This document shows positions 1 through 6,072 of a stretch of DNA of 6,081 nt, in pieces. The position numbers and the translations under genes are program-made. Below the pieces are notes generated by a model that saw only the letters and a program-made list of their open reading frames with translations, was not told where the DNA came from and made no database searches. This stretch comes from an uncultured Parabacteroides sp. (lineage in GTDB: Bacteria > Bacteroidota > Bacteroidia > Bacteroidales > Tannerellaceae), in contig CALBYC010000111.1 in NCBI GenBank assembly GCA_937890135.1, positions 1 through 6,081 of the forward strand, in the 5' to 3' direction. Positions within the stretch are counted from its first letter, which is position 1. Each line of letters begins with the position of its first letter.

Positions 1-1591
1 CCTCCTTACGGCAGCACTGGCAGCGCACGTTGCCAGAGTAGTCCACATACCAGTACCGTGCGTCGAGGGGTGAATACTCCGAAGACGACCAGATTTTATT
101 ATTGCGACTAAAGTCATTCTTGCTGTCGGCTGCAATCTTCTCCATCCAAAAATTCAAGTTCTTGGGAACATTGCCTTGATCTGACCAACTGAAATTCTTG
201 CTTTCCGATGAGGTTTGTTCATACGGATATGCCAAATCCGAAAAGCCGCCCAAGTTTTGCAGGATGTCCCACCACTGCCCGGAGGCAGGAAGGTACCAGC
301 CGGTCGTGGTCGCAGGAACTGGGCAGGTCGTGTTATAATCATAGGCGGCCTTGAACGCGGGATAATTGTCGAAGCTGCCGCGACTGGATCGGATATGTTC
401 GCAATTGCCGTAACCGCTAATATCGTTGTAGTTATCGGCTTTCGTGTTGCATTTCGTCAGATCCTCATCCTGACCAGATGAACCCCAAGTTTTGCTTGTT
501 GCGGCGTTCTTCACAGCCATGACAAGGCCATGGACATTGCCGCCCAACTTATCTTTTTCTGCCTGACCGATGCGGCTCGGGTCGATTTGGAAAACTATGC
601 CTACCACATTGGCTGTCTGGACTTCGTATGGTTCGGCATAATACGGCATCAGGTTGCCGTCTGCGAGGAAGAAATCACCGACCTGCAAATGGTAGGGCCT
701 TTTGGTTGTCAGCGCACCGTCCACCTTGTACCTCTTGTACATCCCCTGGGTAGGTTCGGACGGGGTGATGGCAAACTCCTTGTTCCCCTCGTCGTAATTT
801 CCTTCAATCGTCGGCAAGGAGATTGGCAGCAGGTAGCGGTAGGAGCCATCGGCCATGCGCAGCGGTTTGGCAGTGCTTGTGAACGTGACTTCTGACGGCA
901 CGGTGTAGTCGGGAATCCCTGCACTGACAAACTCGGCATTGACAAACTCGTAGACGGTCTTCGGCATTTCGATGACGGCCAAGGCATAGACATGGGTCAT
1001 GACGAAGTCGAGCCGGAGCGTGCCATTGTCCCGTGTGGGTGTGCAAGAGGCGGTCATCAGGTCGGATGCAGTGTAGGCCTCATAGGTGCTTTGGTCGGCC
1101 TTCACCTGCCAATTATTCTCAAGCAGCCAAAAGAAACCTAATTTTGGATCGCTTCTTGAAATCTCCAGCATGCGGCTGATGAACTGGTCGTCCAGGTCCG
1201 GCTTGTAGGGATAATAGAGATGGTATTCCTCATTCTCCAGCCCTCCCACAAGTGTCGTGCCCTCCTCGGGCTTCCAGACGAGCTGCCCTGTGGCGGCATC
1301 CGTCTCGGCGGTCAGCTTCACGTTGGCGTAGACCATCTTCTTGTCATAGGGCATGCCGCGCGTCACGAAGAGCCCGCAGGCATCGCCCTCGGTGAACTCG
1401 GTGGTGTAGCCGTTCTCCACGGCACGAGTCGTTTTACCCTCAATCGACGCATAGCCTCCGTCGGTCACGGAAATGGCGAGTTGTTGCGCCTTGTCTTGTG
1501 CGGCAGGGAACTCTTCCTGCATACAGGAGGCAAGCAGCAGGAGCAATGCGGCTTGCAAGAGATGGTATATGTTTTGTATCTTCATATTCAT
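1..1591 (-). CDS. Fimbrillin-family lipoprotein with C-terminal lectin-like domain, putative variable pilus adhesin (3' end outside window)
   Basis: An open frame runs 530 codons from ATG 1591 to the left edge without a stop. A second in-frame ATG lies at 1585, and I prefer 1591 only weakly because no Shine-Dalgarno site separates them. Residues 1-23 form a lipoprotein signal peptide with a run of five Leu and lipobox LASC (Cys23), so the product should be exported and lipidated. Residues about 30-290 look like a fimbrillin-type (Mfa-like) domain, with a TRAVENGY motif at 55-62, FTEGD at 66-70 and YHLYYPYKPD at 123-132. From about residue 300 follows a FISUMP/DUF1566-like, C-type-lectin-like domain: GDFFLADG (305-312), GWYLP (431-435), QWWDILQNLGG (439-449), IWSSSE (500-505), ARYW (511-514) and GNVRCQCCRKE (520-530). 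It starts 21 nt after the preceding gene, with which it shares this C-terminal domain. By comparison about 11 residues and the stop are missing. Likely role: tip or accessory adhesin of a type V pilus. The family call is firm; the ligand is unknown. Confidence 0.85.
   Translation of the reverse strand, partial: MNMKIQNIYHLLQAALLLLLASCMQEEFPAAQDKAQQLAISVTDGGYASIEGKTTRAVENGYTTEFTEGDACGLFVTRGMPYDKKMVYANVKLTAETDAATGQLVWKPEEGTTLVGGLENEEYHLYYPYKPDLDDQFISRMLEISRSDPKLGFFWLLENNWQVKADQSTYEAYTASDLMTASCTPTRDNGTLRLDFVMTHVYALAVIEMPKTVYEFVNAEFVSAGIPDYTVPSEVTFTSTAKPLRMADGSYRYLLPISLPTIEGNYDEGNKEFAITPSEPTQGMYKRYKVDGALTTKRPYHLQVGDFFLADGNLMPYYAEPYEVQTANVVGIVFQIDPSRIGQAEKDKLGGNVHGLVMAVKNAATSKTWGSSGQDEDLTKCNTKADNYNDISGYGNCEHIRSSRGSFDNYPAFKAAYDYNTTCPVPATTTGWYLPASGQWWDILQNLGGFSDLAYPYEQTSSESKNFSWSDQGNVPKNLNFWMEKIAADSKNDFSRNNKIWSSSEYSPLDARYWYVDYSGNVRCQCCRKE
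247..440. repeat. Direct repeat, copy 1 (lectin-like core of the left adhesin gene)
   Basis: This stretch aligns without gaps to 1891-2084 at a constant offset of 1644 bases. Over 252-410 I count about 27 mismatches in 159 positions, so about 83 percent identity by eye. It encodes the segment from DNYNDISGYGNC through QWWDILQNLGG. Sequence on either side is much less alike, so the repeat marks the shared scaffold of the two adhesin C-terminal domains. Confidence 0.75.
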
Positions 1592-1612
1592 GTTCGTAAT
1601 GGATTAAACAGA

Positions 1613-3307
1613 TTAGAAAGCAAGGACGGGACGCACATGGTTCTGGAAATTATTATTACCCCACTGGCAGCTTATCCAGCCGTCATCAGAATTTGCTACC
1701 CAATACCGCATTGTGGAGCCTTTGAACTTCGAAGACGACCAAAACTTATGGTAATAGGAGAATCCGTCCCAACTGTCGATGCCCCACATCCATTTATTCA
1801 ATGCGTCGGGAACATTTCCTTGGTTCGACCAGAAGAAATTATCGATGTCCGACGAGGTTTGCTGATATCCATCCGCCAAAGCCGGACAACCGCCTAAGTT
1901 TTGCAGGATGTCCCACCACTGGCCGGAGGAAGGAAGATACCAGCCGGTAGTGGTCGCGGGAACAGGGCAGGCCGTGTTGTAATCATCAACAGCCTTTAAT
2001 GCGGGATAATTGTCGAAGTTGCCCTCTAAACTACGGATAAGTTCACAATTGCCGTATCCGCTGATGTCCGAATAATTATCGGATTTGGATACGCAGTCTT
2101 TCAACAAATCCAAGTACCGCGATTCGTTTCTCCACATAACTGTCTCTCCTGAGTTTGCGTTTTTAATGGCCATAACCAGTCCATGCGCCTTGTCTTCACC
2201 GCCCAACTTCTCCTTTTCCTTTTTACCGATACGGTACTTGTCCGTCTGGAACACGATGCCCACGACGGTCTTGCCCCCTAAAGGGGCGGGTTTATGATAT
2301 TGGTCTATACCCATACTGCCGTCAGCATAGATTTTGCGCAGGCCGCCGTCGCTCCACGTACCGTCGGAGTAGAAGTAGTCGCCGATTTTAAGTTCATCCG
2401 CCGTGAATCTTTGCTTTACCCTTTTGGAGGTGATGTTCTCCTCGCCACCTGCACTCCATGTTGCACCCGTCACCTTCCGCACGTCTATTCCGTCGGCTTT
2501 CACGGTGACGGTGTAGGCATACCGCTTGCCACCGAAATAATCAAATTTGCCGGCAGCTTCTGTGTCGGGAGTATAGGTAAAGGCGTTGCTGCCTATGTTT
2601 ATTCGGATGAGCGGCTTGCCCGTCATATCCTGTGGCGGCACCAAAGCCTCGTATTTCTTCGTCGCGGCATCGTAATAGGGCTTTATCTCACCGTCCGATT
2701 GGTCTCCCGGTGATACCAAGCCGCCGGTTGAGTGCGTCAGCGGGTCTCCGAAAATGGTGACGGTCGCACCCTCCAGTTCCTCTTCCGTAATGCCTTCGCC
2801 AGCCTTGAGCGTCACTTCGATTTTCGCCATGCGGTGTAGGAAACGGAGGTTTACGGCTTGGTCATAACGCCCCATGGCACTGGCGTACAGGACATCGAAA
2901 GCGGCGTACCCCTTGGTTTGGTCGGAAATATCCGTTTCTGCTTCCAAGTCCGGTGTCCATGCCGAGATGCGGTCCTCGGCGGTGTTCTTCCAGAAGAAGG
3001 TATTAGCGGCATCCTTCGGGACAGCGTTGCCAGCGGCATCCATCACGTATGCTTTGGTGCCAAACACACCTTTCATTTCCACTCTGATTTCCTCTCCGCC
3101 CGTCCACGTATCCTTGCCTCCGGCGCGGGTTTGCGGCTGCGCCACCTCCGCCGTCAGTTGCAGCGGATACTTGCCGTCGGGCAAGGACGTGCCGTTTTCA
3201 TCCTCGCTGCTACAGGAAGCGAGTGCCCCGCAGAAGAGCATCACGACCGGCAACCAGCCGCCGATGCGCCGCCACGGCCTTCCCTCTATGTTCCTTATTA
3301 TCTTCAT
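1613..3307 (-). CDS. Fimbrillin-family lipoprotein with C-terminal lectin-like domain, putative pilus tip adhesin
   Basis: This complete frame of 564 residues starts at ATG 3307, the only start that keeps the whole signal peptide. The leader before it is A/T-rich. The n-region is long and basic (R10, R13, R14), followed by a hydrophobic stretch and lipobox LASC with Cys32. Residues about 45-290 resemble the Mfa-like/fimbrillin domain: PQTRAGG at 58-64, FLHRMAKIEV at 156-165 (the hallmark FxHxMAKxxV strand) and FGGKRYAYTVTVKADG at 258-273, closing near W284. Residues about 300-564 form a FISUMP/DUF1566-like lectin-type domain: GDYFYSDGTWSDGG (309-322), VVGIVFQTD (348-356), HGLVMAIKNA (375-384), GWYLP (455-459), FWSSSK (522-527), MRYW (533-536), GWISCQWGNNN (543-553) and terminal VRPVLAF. 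It lies 63 nt after the fimbrillin and 21 nt before its paralogue. The length is well above that of a stalk fimbrillin, which suits a tip or accessory subunit. Ligand binding is inferred from the fold only. Confidence 0.9.
   Translation of the reverse strand: MKIIRNIEGRPWRRIGGWLPVVMLFCGALASCSSEDENGTSLPDGKYPLQLTAEVAQPQTRAGGKDTWTGGEEIRVEMKGVFGTKAYVMDAAGNAVPKDAANTFFWKNTAEDRISAWTPDLEAETDISDQTKGYAAFDVLYASAMGRYDQAVNLRFLHRMAKIEVTLKAGEGITEEELEGATVTIFGDPLTHSTGGLVSPGDQSDGEIKPYYDAATKKYEALVPPQDMTGKPLIRINIGSNAFTYTPDTEAAGKFDYFGGKRYAYTVTVKADGIDVRKVTGATWSAGGEENITSKRVKQRFTADELKIGDYFYSDGTWSDGGLRKIYADGSMGIDQYHKPAPLGGKTVVGIVFQTDKYRIGKKEKEKLGGEDKAHGLVMAIKNANSGETVMWRNESRYLDLLKDCVSKSDNYSDISGYGNCELIRSLEGNFDNYPALKAVDDYNTACPVPATTTGWYLPSSGQWWDILQNLGGCPALADGYQQTSSDIDNFFWSNQGNVPDALNKWMWGIDSWDGFSYYHKFWSSSKFKGSTMRYWVANSDDGWISCQWGNNNFQNHVRPVLAF
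1891..2084. repeat. Direct repeat, copy 2 (lectin-like core of the complete adhesin gene)
   Basis: This is the partner of 247-440. It includes an exact match of 25 bases beginning at 1896 (copy 1 at 252), which encodes the WWDILQNL part of the domain. The worst-matching block in the alignment lies at about 2025-2034, where the residues differ between the proteins (LEG against SRG). It could come from tandem gene duplication or from gene conversion limited to the core. Confidence 0.75.
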
Positions 3308-3370
3308 GCTGTCTTTATTTATTTCGTTTTGTGCTTACGTCCGATGCACGGCAGCGGCTTTTCAGACACA

Positions 3371-4312
3371 CTACATTCTTGCATCCCCCGAATGGCTTCC
3401 CCCGTCGTTCCAGTTTTCGATGGTGCACCCGCTGAGGGTCAGCCCCGTCTTCTTCAGCGTGATGGTGTAGGTATAAGAATAGCCGGCATCCAATGCAGGT
3501 TTGATCAGGTCTTTGTTGGAGTAAGTTTGTCCTTCTCCGTCATCGGGTGAAATCTCGATGTTCAGGAAATCGTCGAGCGTCTGCGGCAACAGAATCATGG
3601 AGAGGGTCATCACACCCGTGCTGGCATTGTAGTCCGTCACGCATTTGTATGTAGCAGAGTGTGTGGCGGGCGTGGGATGTGTAGACTTTACCAGCATCCA
3701 GTCGTTCACGGCAGCGCCCGTGGCTGCGGCTGTTCCGGTCAACACGTCGAACGTCCCCTCGTGAATCAGCCCGCCCAGCTTGTAGTCGGCGAACTGCAAT
3801 ACGCTTGGATCGGAGAAACCGTCGGCATCCGATGCCTGCACCTTCAGGACAAGACGGGCCATCTTGTGCTTGAAGGAGCAATCGCTGCCGCCAGCGGCGG
3901 TATTGTCCGTGAAGCTGATGACCGGGCTGCCTTTACTCCCGCTGGCACCTGTGGCAAAGATGTAGTCTATGGCTTCCTGCTTCGCCACCGTAGGCTGGTC
4001 CTCCGTGTTTACGGAGATTTTCCCATTGCTGCCGGGCAGGGAGGAGGCATTGGTACTCGACGCAAAAGGAGCGTATGCGGAGAAAGTGAACTTGCGCGCG
4101 GCATCCTCGAAGAAAATGCCACCTCCGGCTGTCGCCGGGGTGAAGTCGGCGGAAGTAGCGGTGCTTGCGGTCCGGTATTCCACGTTCTTGTATTTTTGTC
4201 CCATGGTCGTGGTCGCGTCCAACGCCATCACGCCGATGTGGTCGGCGTTCCACCCGTTGTCCACGGCGCGGGTTACCGGCCCGCTCACGCCTGCCGTGAT
4301 TCGTGCTTCCAC
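3371..4312 (-). CDS. Fimbrillin family protein, likely pilus stalk subunit, cut off from its signal peptide by an amber codon
   Basis: The frame given starts at GTG 4312, the first possible start after an in-frame TAG (4321-4319), and encodes 313 residues. It is the mature body of an Mfa-like/FimA-type fimbrillin: PVTRAVDNGW at 12-21, AIDYIFATG at 114-122, the core strand FKHKMARLVLKV at 147-158, and a C-terminal pair of strands YSYTYTITLKKTGLTLSG (278-295) then CTIENWNDGG (296-305). Its single-domain size and place directly after the anchor gene suggest the polymerising subunit. The N-terminus predicted from GTG has no export signal, and the matching lipoprotein signal peptide lies in the same frame just upstream, before the TAG. 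An AGGAGG at 4335-4330 and an AGAGG at 4328-4324 precede the GTG, but both fall in Glu codons and may be coincidental. I read this as a recent pseudogene or a sequencing error. Translation from GTG would leave the protein in the cytoplasm. The family call is firm; functionality is doubtful. Confidence 0.85.
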   Translation of the reverse strand: MEARITAGVSGPVTRAVDNGWNADHIGVMALDATTTMGQKYKNVEYRTASTATSADFTPATAGGGIFFEDAARKFTFSAYAPFASSTNASSLPGSNGKISVNTEDQPTVAKQEAIDYIFATGASGSKGSPVISFTDNTAAGGSDCSFKHKMARLVLKVQASDADGFSDPSVLQFADYKLGGLIHEGTFDVLTGTAAATGAAVNDWMLVKSTHPTPATHSATYKCVTDYNASTGVMTLSMILLPQTLDDFLNIEISPDDGEGQTYSNKDLIKPALDAGYSYTYTITLKKTGLTLSGCTIENWNDGGSHSGDARM

Positions 4313-4318
4313 CGGTTT

Positions 4319-4402
4319 CTACACCTCTTCCTCCTGAGTACACGCAGCCAATAACGTCGCTGCTACTACAAGAATGAAAAATTTCATGTTCATTGCCATC
4401 AT
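4319..4402 (-). pseudogene. Severed 5' end of the fimbrillin gene: lipoprotein signal peptide ending at an in-frame TAG
   Basis: From ATG 4402 the frame reads MMAMNMKFFILVVAATLLAA, then C-TQEEEV and a TAG at 4321-4319. After it the same frame continues as KPVEARITAGV into the fimbrillin body. In-frame ATGs also occur at 4399, 4393 and 4387; the true start could be any of these, and an AAATAAATAAAT leader precedes the first. The piece has the expected order of a signal peptide II: a Lys, a hydrophobic stretch, lipobox LAAC with the Cys lipid-attachment site, then an acidic linker. One base change in the TAG (for example from CAG, GAG, AAG or TAC) would restore a single continuous fimbrillin of about 340 residues. 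It begins 35 nt after the anchor gene. Confidence 0.8.
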
Positions 4403-4437
4403 ATGATTTATTTATTTGTTGATTAAAACATTCATCG

Positions 4438-5286
4438 TCAGTTGGCGTACCCGCTTCCGCCTTCCACCTCGCACCAGTCCGTGATGGTTGCACCCGTCAT
4501 GCCCGCCTCCACGGGCAGCAACAGATTCCCCGAGAGCTTAATCGGCTTGGCTTCGCTATGGAAGCCCTTCATGGCCTCGGTGAGGTCGCTCACTATCCGC
4601 TGCGTGTCACCGTTGTTGAAAGTGATGTCCACCGTCAGCGTCTGCGTTTCCGTCGGTACGATGCCGAGCAGTCGGAAAAAGACCGTGAACTTATTGCCGT
4701 CCTGCCTGAAAGCGTTTATTACTTGTGCCGCCGCACTCCGTTCGCCTGTTACAATGTCCGCTGCCGAAGCTACGCCGGAGAGCGTTGCCGTAGCCGACCG
4801 TACACGGCGGTAGTCGCCTTCGGTGGCGGTCAGTTCGAGGTCGAGTCTGCGTACCAATTGCTTCATCCGGGCTGTGGCACGTAGCGTGTCATCCGCCAAG
4901 ACACCGATGTCCTGTACCGAGGCGAACAGATACCCCGGCGTGGACTCGATATGCATGGCAGACGTGGCGTTCACCGAGGCGGTATTGCCGTCGACGGTAA
5001 TTTGGTCTTGCCTGCTGTACGCCGTCAAGGTGTATTTGCCGGGCGGCAGGAGTCGGTTGAACACGTTTGTTTCTCCGCTCACCTCCTGCTCCTGCCCGTC
5101 TATACGCAGGGTGTATGCTTGCGGGACACCGGCTTCGCTGCTCCTGTCGCTCCAATCGGCGGTAACGACCACCGCTCCCCTGTCGGGATGCGGAGTATCA
5201 TATAGTTCGTCTTTCACACAAGATGCGAATAATATGGCGGCCAGGAGAGCCGTATATGCCAGCAATATATGTCGTTTACTTTTCAT
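4438..5286 (-). CDS. FimB/Mfa2-family fimbrial anchor lipoprotein
   Basis: The product has 282 residues. I start it at ATG 5286 rather than the ATG at 5352, because the shorter form opens directly with a lipoprotein signal peptide (MKSKRHILL, lipobox FASC, Cys23), has a strong GGAGG seven bases upstream and does not overlap the preceding gene. After Cys23 comes DELYDTPHPDRGAVVVTADW (26-45), a motif I associate with FimB/Mfa2-type subunits, then LLPPGKYTLTAY (79-90), a core strand MKQLVRRLDLEL (141-152), RLLGIVP (205-211), SDLTEAMKGFHS (233-244) and a closing strand GATITDWCEVEGG (265-277). In Porphyromonas the FimB and Mfa2 proteins anchor the fimbria to the outer membrane and limit its length, and I infer the same role here. 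It follows the DUF3575 gene by 17 nt and precedes the fimbrillin by 35 nt, the usual anchor-then-stalk order. The exact Pfam assignment (FimB/Mfa2 or a related DUF) cannot be settled by eye. Confidence 0.82.
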   Translation of the reverse strand: MKSKRHILLAYTALLAAILFASCVKDELYDTPHPDRGAVVVTADWSDRSSEAGVPQAYTLRIDGQEQEVSGETNVFNRLLPPGKYTLTAYSRQDQITVDGNTASVNATSAMHIESTPGYLFASVQDIGVLADDTLRATARMKQLVRRLDLELTATEGDYRRVRSATATLSGVASAADIVTGERSAAAQVINAFRQDGNKFTVFFRLLGIVPTETQTLTVDITFNNGDTQRIVSDLTEAMKGFHSEAKPIKLSGNLLLPVEAGMTGATITDWCEVEGGSGYAN

Positions 5287-5290
5287 TCTG

Positions 5291-5300
5291 CTTCCTCCCT
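5291..5300 (-). promoter_or_regulatory. Shine-Dalgarno site of the anchor gene
   Basis: Read on the minus strand this is AGGGAGGAAG, with GGAGG seven bases before ATG 5286. It decides the start of the anchor gene in favour of 5286 over 5352. Strong Shine-Dalgarno sites are uncommon in Bacteroidales, and none of the other starts here has one of similar quality at normal spacing. Confidence 0.6.
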
Positions 5301-5303
5301 TAT

Positions 5304-5957
5304 TTAAAAGACGTTCCATACGAGTGACACACCGAGGTGGCTCACGCCCCAATAATTCTTGTTCCCGCTCCCTCGCCTTACACGCACTCCGCCAGTGACA
5401 GCATATTTATCATAATCGGCATGCAGGCAGCCCACACCCATAGAGAAATCAAGCGACAAGGCACCGTTCAGTCGGAACAGATAGCCGCCTGTCACTCCTC
5501 CGCCGAACAGGTTGCCTTGCTTGCCTGTCGCAGAGAGCTTGTAGTTGAACTGCCCCGTCTTGAACATCGCACCGAGGTAGCCGCGCCTTTCCTTGCCTAA
5601 ATAATAACGGAGTTCCGGCATCACTTCCCAAAAGGCGTATCTTTTGTCCTTGTCATTCCACGACCACGAAGTCCACGAGCCGTTCACGGATATGCCCCAT
5701 GACGGGTTGACGCGCCACTCGACACCCAGGTCGGGCGTGAGGGTCGCCCAGCGCAGCAGGTTGGCACGCAGATATAATTCAGAAAGACGTATCGGTTTCC
5801 GGTCATCGCCTTTCCATGACACAGAGGACATGTCCTCCTGCGGCACAGAGCGGGAGGTGTAAACCATGCCGGTTTTCTGTTGCGCAAAAGCAGTAAAAAC
5901 TGCCGACGACAGCCATAAAAACAAGATGGGGAATAGGATTCTTTTACTCATTTTCAT
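5304..5957 (-). CDS. DUF3575 domain-containing outer-membrane protein
   Basis: The product has 217 residues from ATG 5957 (an in-frame ATG at 5951 is an alternative). Residues 1-25 are a standard Sec signal peptide with a probable cut after AFA, before QQKTG; there is no lipobox Cys. The body fits DUF3575: LYLRANLLRWATLTPDLGVE (61-80), the strand WRVNPSWGISVNGSW (81-95), FWEVMPELRYYLG (109-121), GYLGAMFKTGQFNYK (126-140) and GGGVTGGYLFRL (152-163). Alternating aromatic and glycine-rich strands and a final Phe (SLVWNVF) suggest a small beta-barrel in the outer membrane. DUF3575 genes are commonly seen at the head of Bacteroidales fimbrillin clusters, and here the gene is first in the operon, 17 nt before the anchor. 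A role in pilus assembly or outer-membrane placement is guesswork from context; the family has no established reaction. Confidence 0.85.
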   Translation of the reverse strand: MKMSKRILFPILFLWLSSAVFTAFAQQKTGMVYTSRSVPQEDMSSVSWKGDDRKPIRLSELYLRANLLRWATLTPDLGVEWRVNPSWGISVNGSWTSWSWNDKDKRYAFWEVMPELRYYLGKERRGYLGAMFKTGQFNYKLSATGKQGNLFGGGVTGGYLFRLNGALSLDFSMGVGCLHADYDKYAVTGGVRVRRGSGNKNYWGVSHLGVSLVWNVF

Positions 5958-6021
5958 AATGCTTTTTTAATTCCAATCCGGAACTCTGCATACAAAATAA
6001 GCGAAAACATTTGAGTTCAGC

Positions 6022-6063
6022 GCGATTCTTGCCAGTAAAAATTGTCTCAATTGTCAGAATCGC
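6022..6063. repeat. 8-bp inverted repeat with 26-nt spacer upstream of the operon
   Basis: GCGATTCT at 6022-6029 is the exact reverse complement of AGAATCGC at 6056-6063. The spacer holds ATTGTC twice (6041-6046 and 6050-6055), a 9-base period that could be a pair of half-sites for a regulator. The repeat lies 65 bases before the first gene. A perfect 8-bp pair in a region this size has a modest chance of arising at random, so function is uncertain. Confidence 0.4.
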
Positions 6064-6072
6064 ACATCTTTG
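6041..6072 (+). promoter_or_regulatory. Candidate Bacteroidales promoter facing right, away from the operon
   Basis: ATTG at 6041-6044, a 20-base gap, then CATCTTTG at 6065-6072. This is close to the Bacteroides sigma-ABfr consensus (TTTG, 19-21 bases, TAnnTTTG), with one mismatch in each box. If real it would drive a divergent gene right of the window, possibly a regulator. Its -33 box and spacer overlap the repeats at 6022-6063. No transcript data support it. Confidence 0.3.

Noticed and set aside
1220..1897. Open frame of 225 codons on the plus strand
   Set aside because: It lies opposite both adhesin genes and spans their junction, with no family resemblance.
3308..3370. Terminator between the fimbrillin and the first adhesin
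   Set aside because: No stable hairpin followed by a T-run could be found on the minus strand, and the 63-nt gap fits a continuous transcript.
2858..3550. Long open frame of 230 codons on the plus strand, across the adhesin and fimbrillin genes
   Set aside because: It is antisense to two well-supported genes, shows no recognisable domain or signal peptide and crosses an intergenic gap. It is a by-product of the codon use opposite.
3659..4354. Open frame of 231 codons on the plus strand
   Set aside because: It is antisense to the fimbrillin, and its composition is that of a shadow frame.
3933..4493. Minus-strand frame of 186 codons that reads through the amber position in another phase
   Set aside because: It has no signal peptide or fimbrillin motif. 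The fimbrillin motifs on both sides of the TAG are in one phase, so a frameshift explanation for the break is not needed.
5287..5352. Longer form of the anchor protein from ATG 5352
   Set aside because: It would add 22 residues before the signal peptide and overlap the DUF3575 gene, while ATG 5286 has a good Shine-Dalgarno site.
5993..6000. TTATTTTG on the minus strand as a -7 box for the operon
   Set aside because: It differs from TAnnTTTG at one fixed position, but no TTTG-like -33 box lies 19-21 bases upstream, so I did not call it.
6022..6063. Invertible promoter of the Bacteroides phase-variation type
   Set aside because: The arms are only 8 bp and the spacer 26 nt, shorter than the invertible promoters I know of in this group. 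No recombinase gene is visible in the window.
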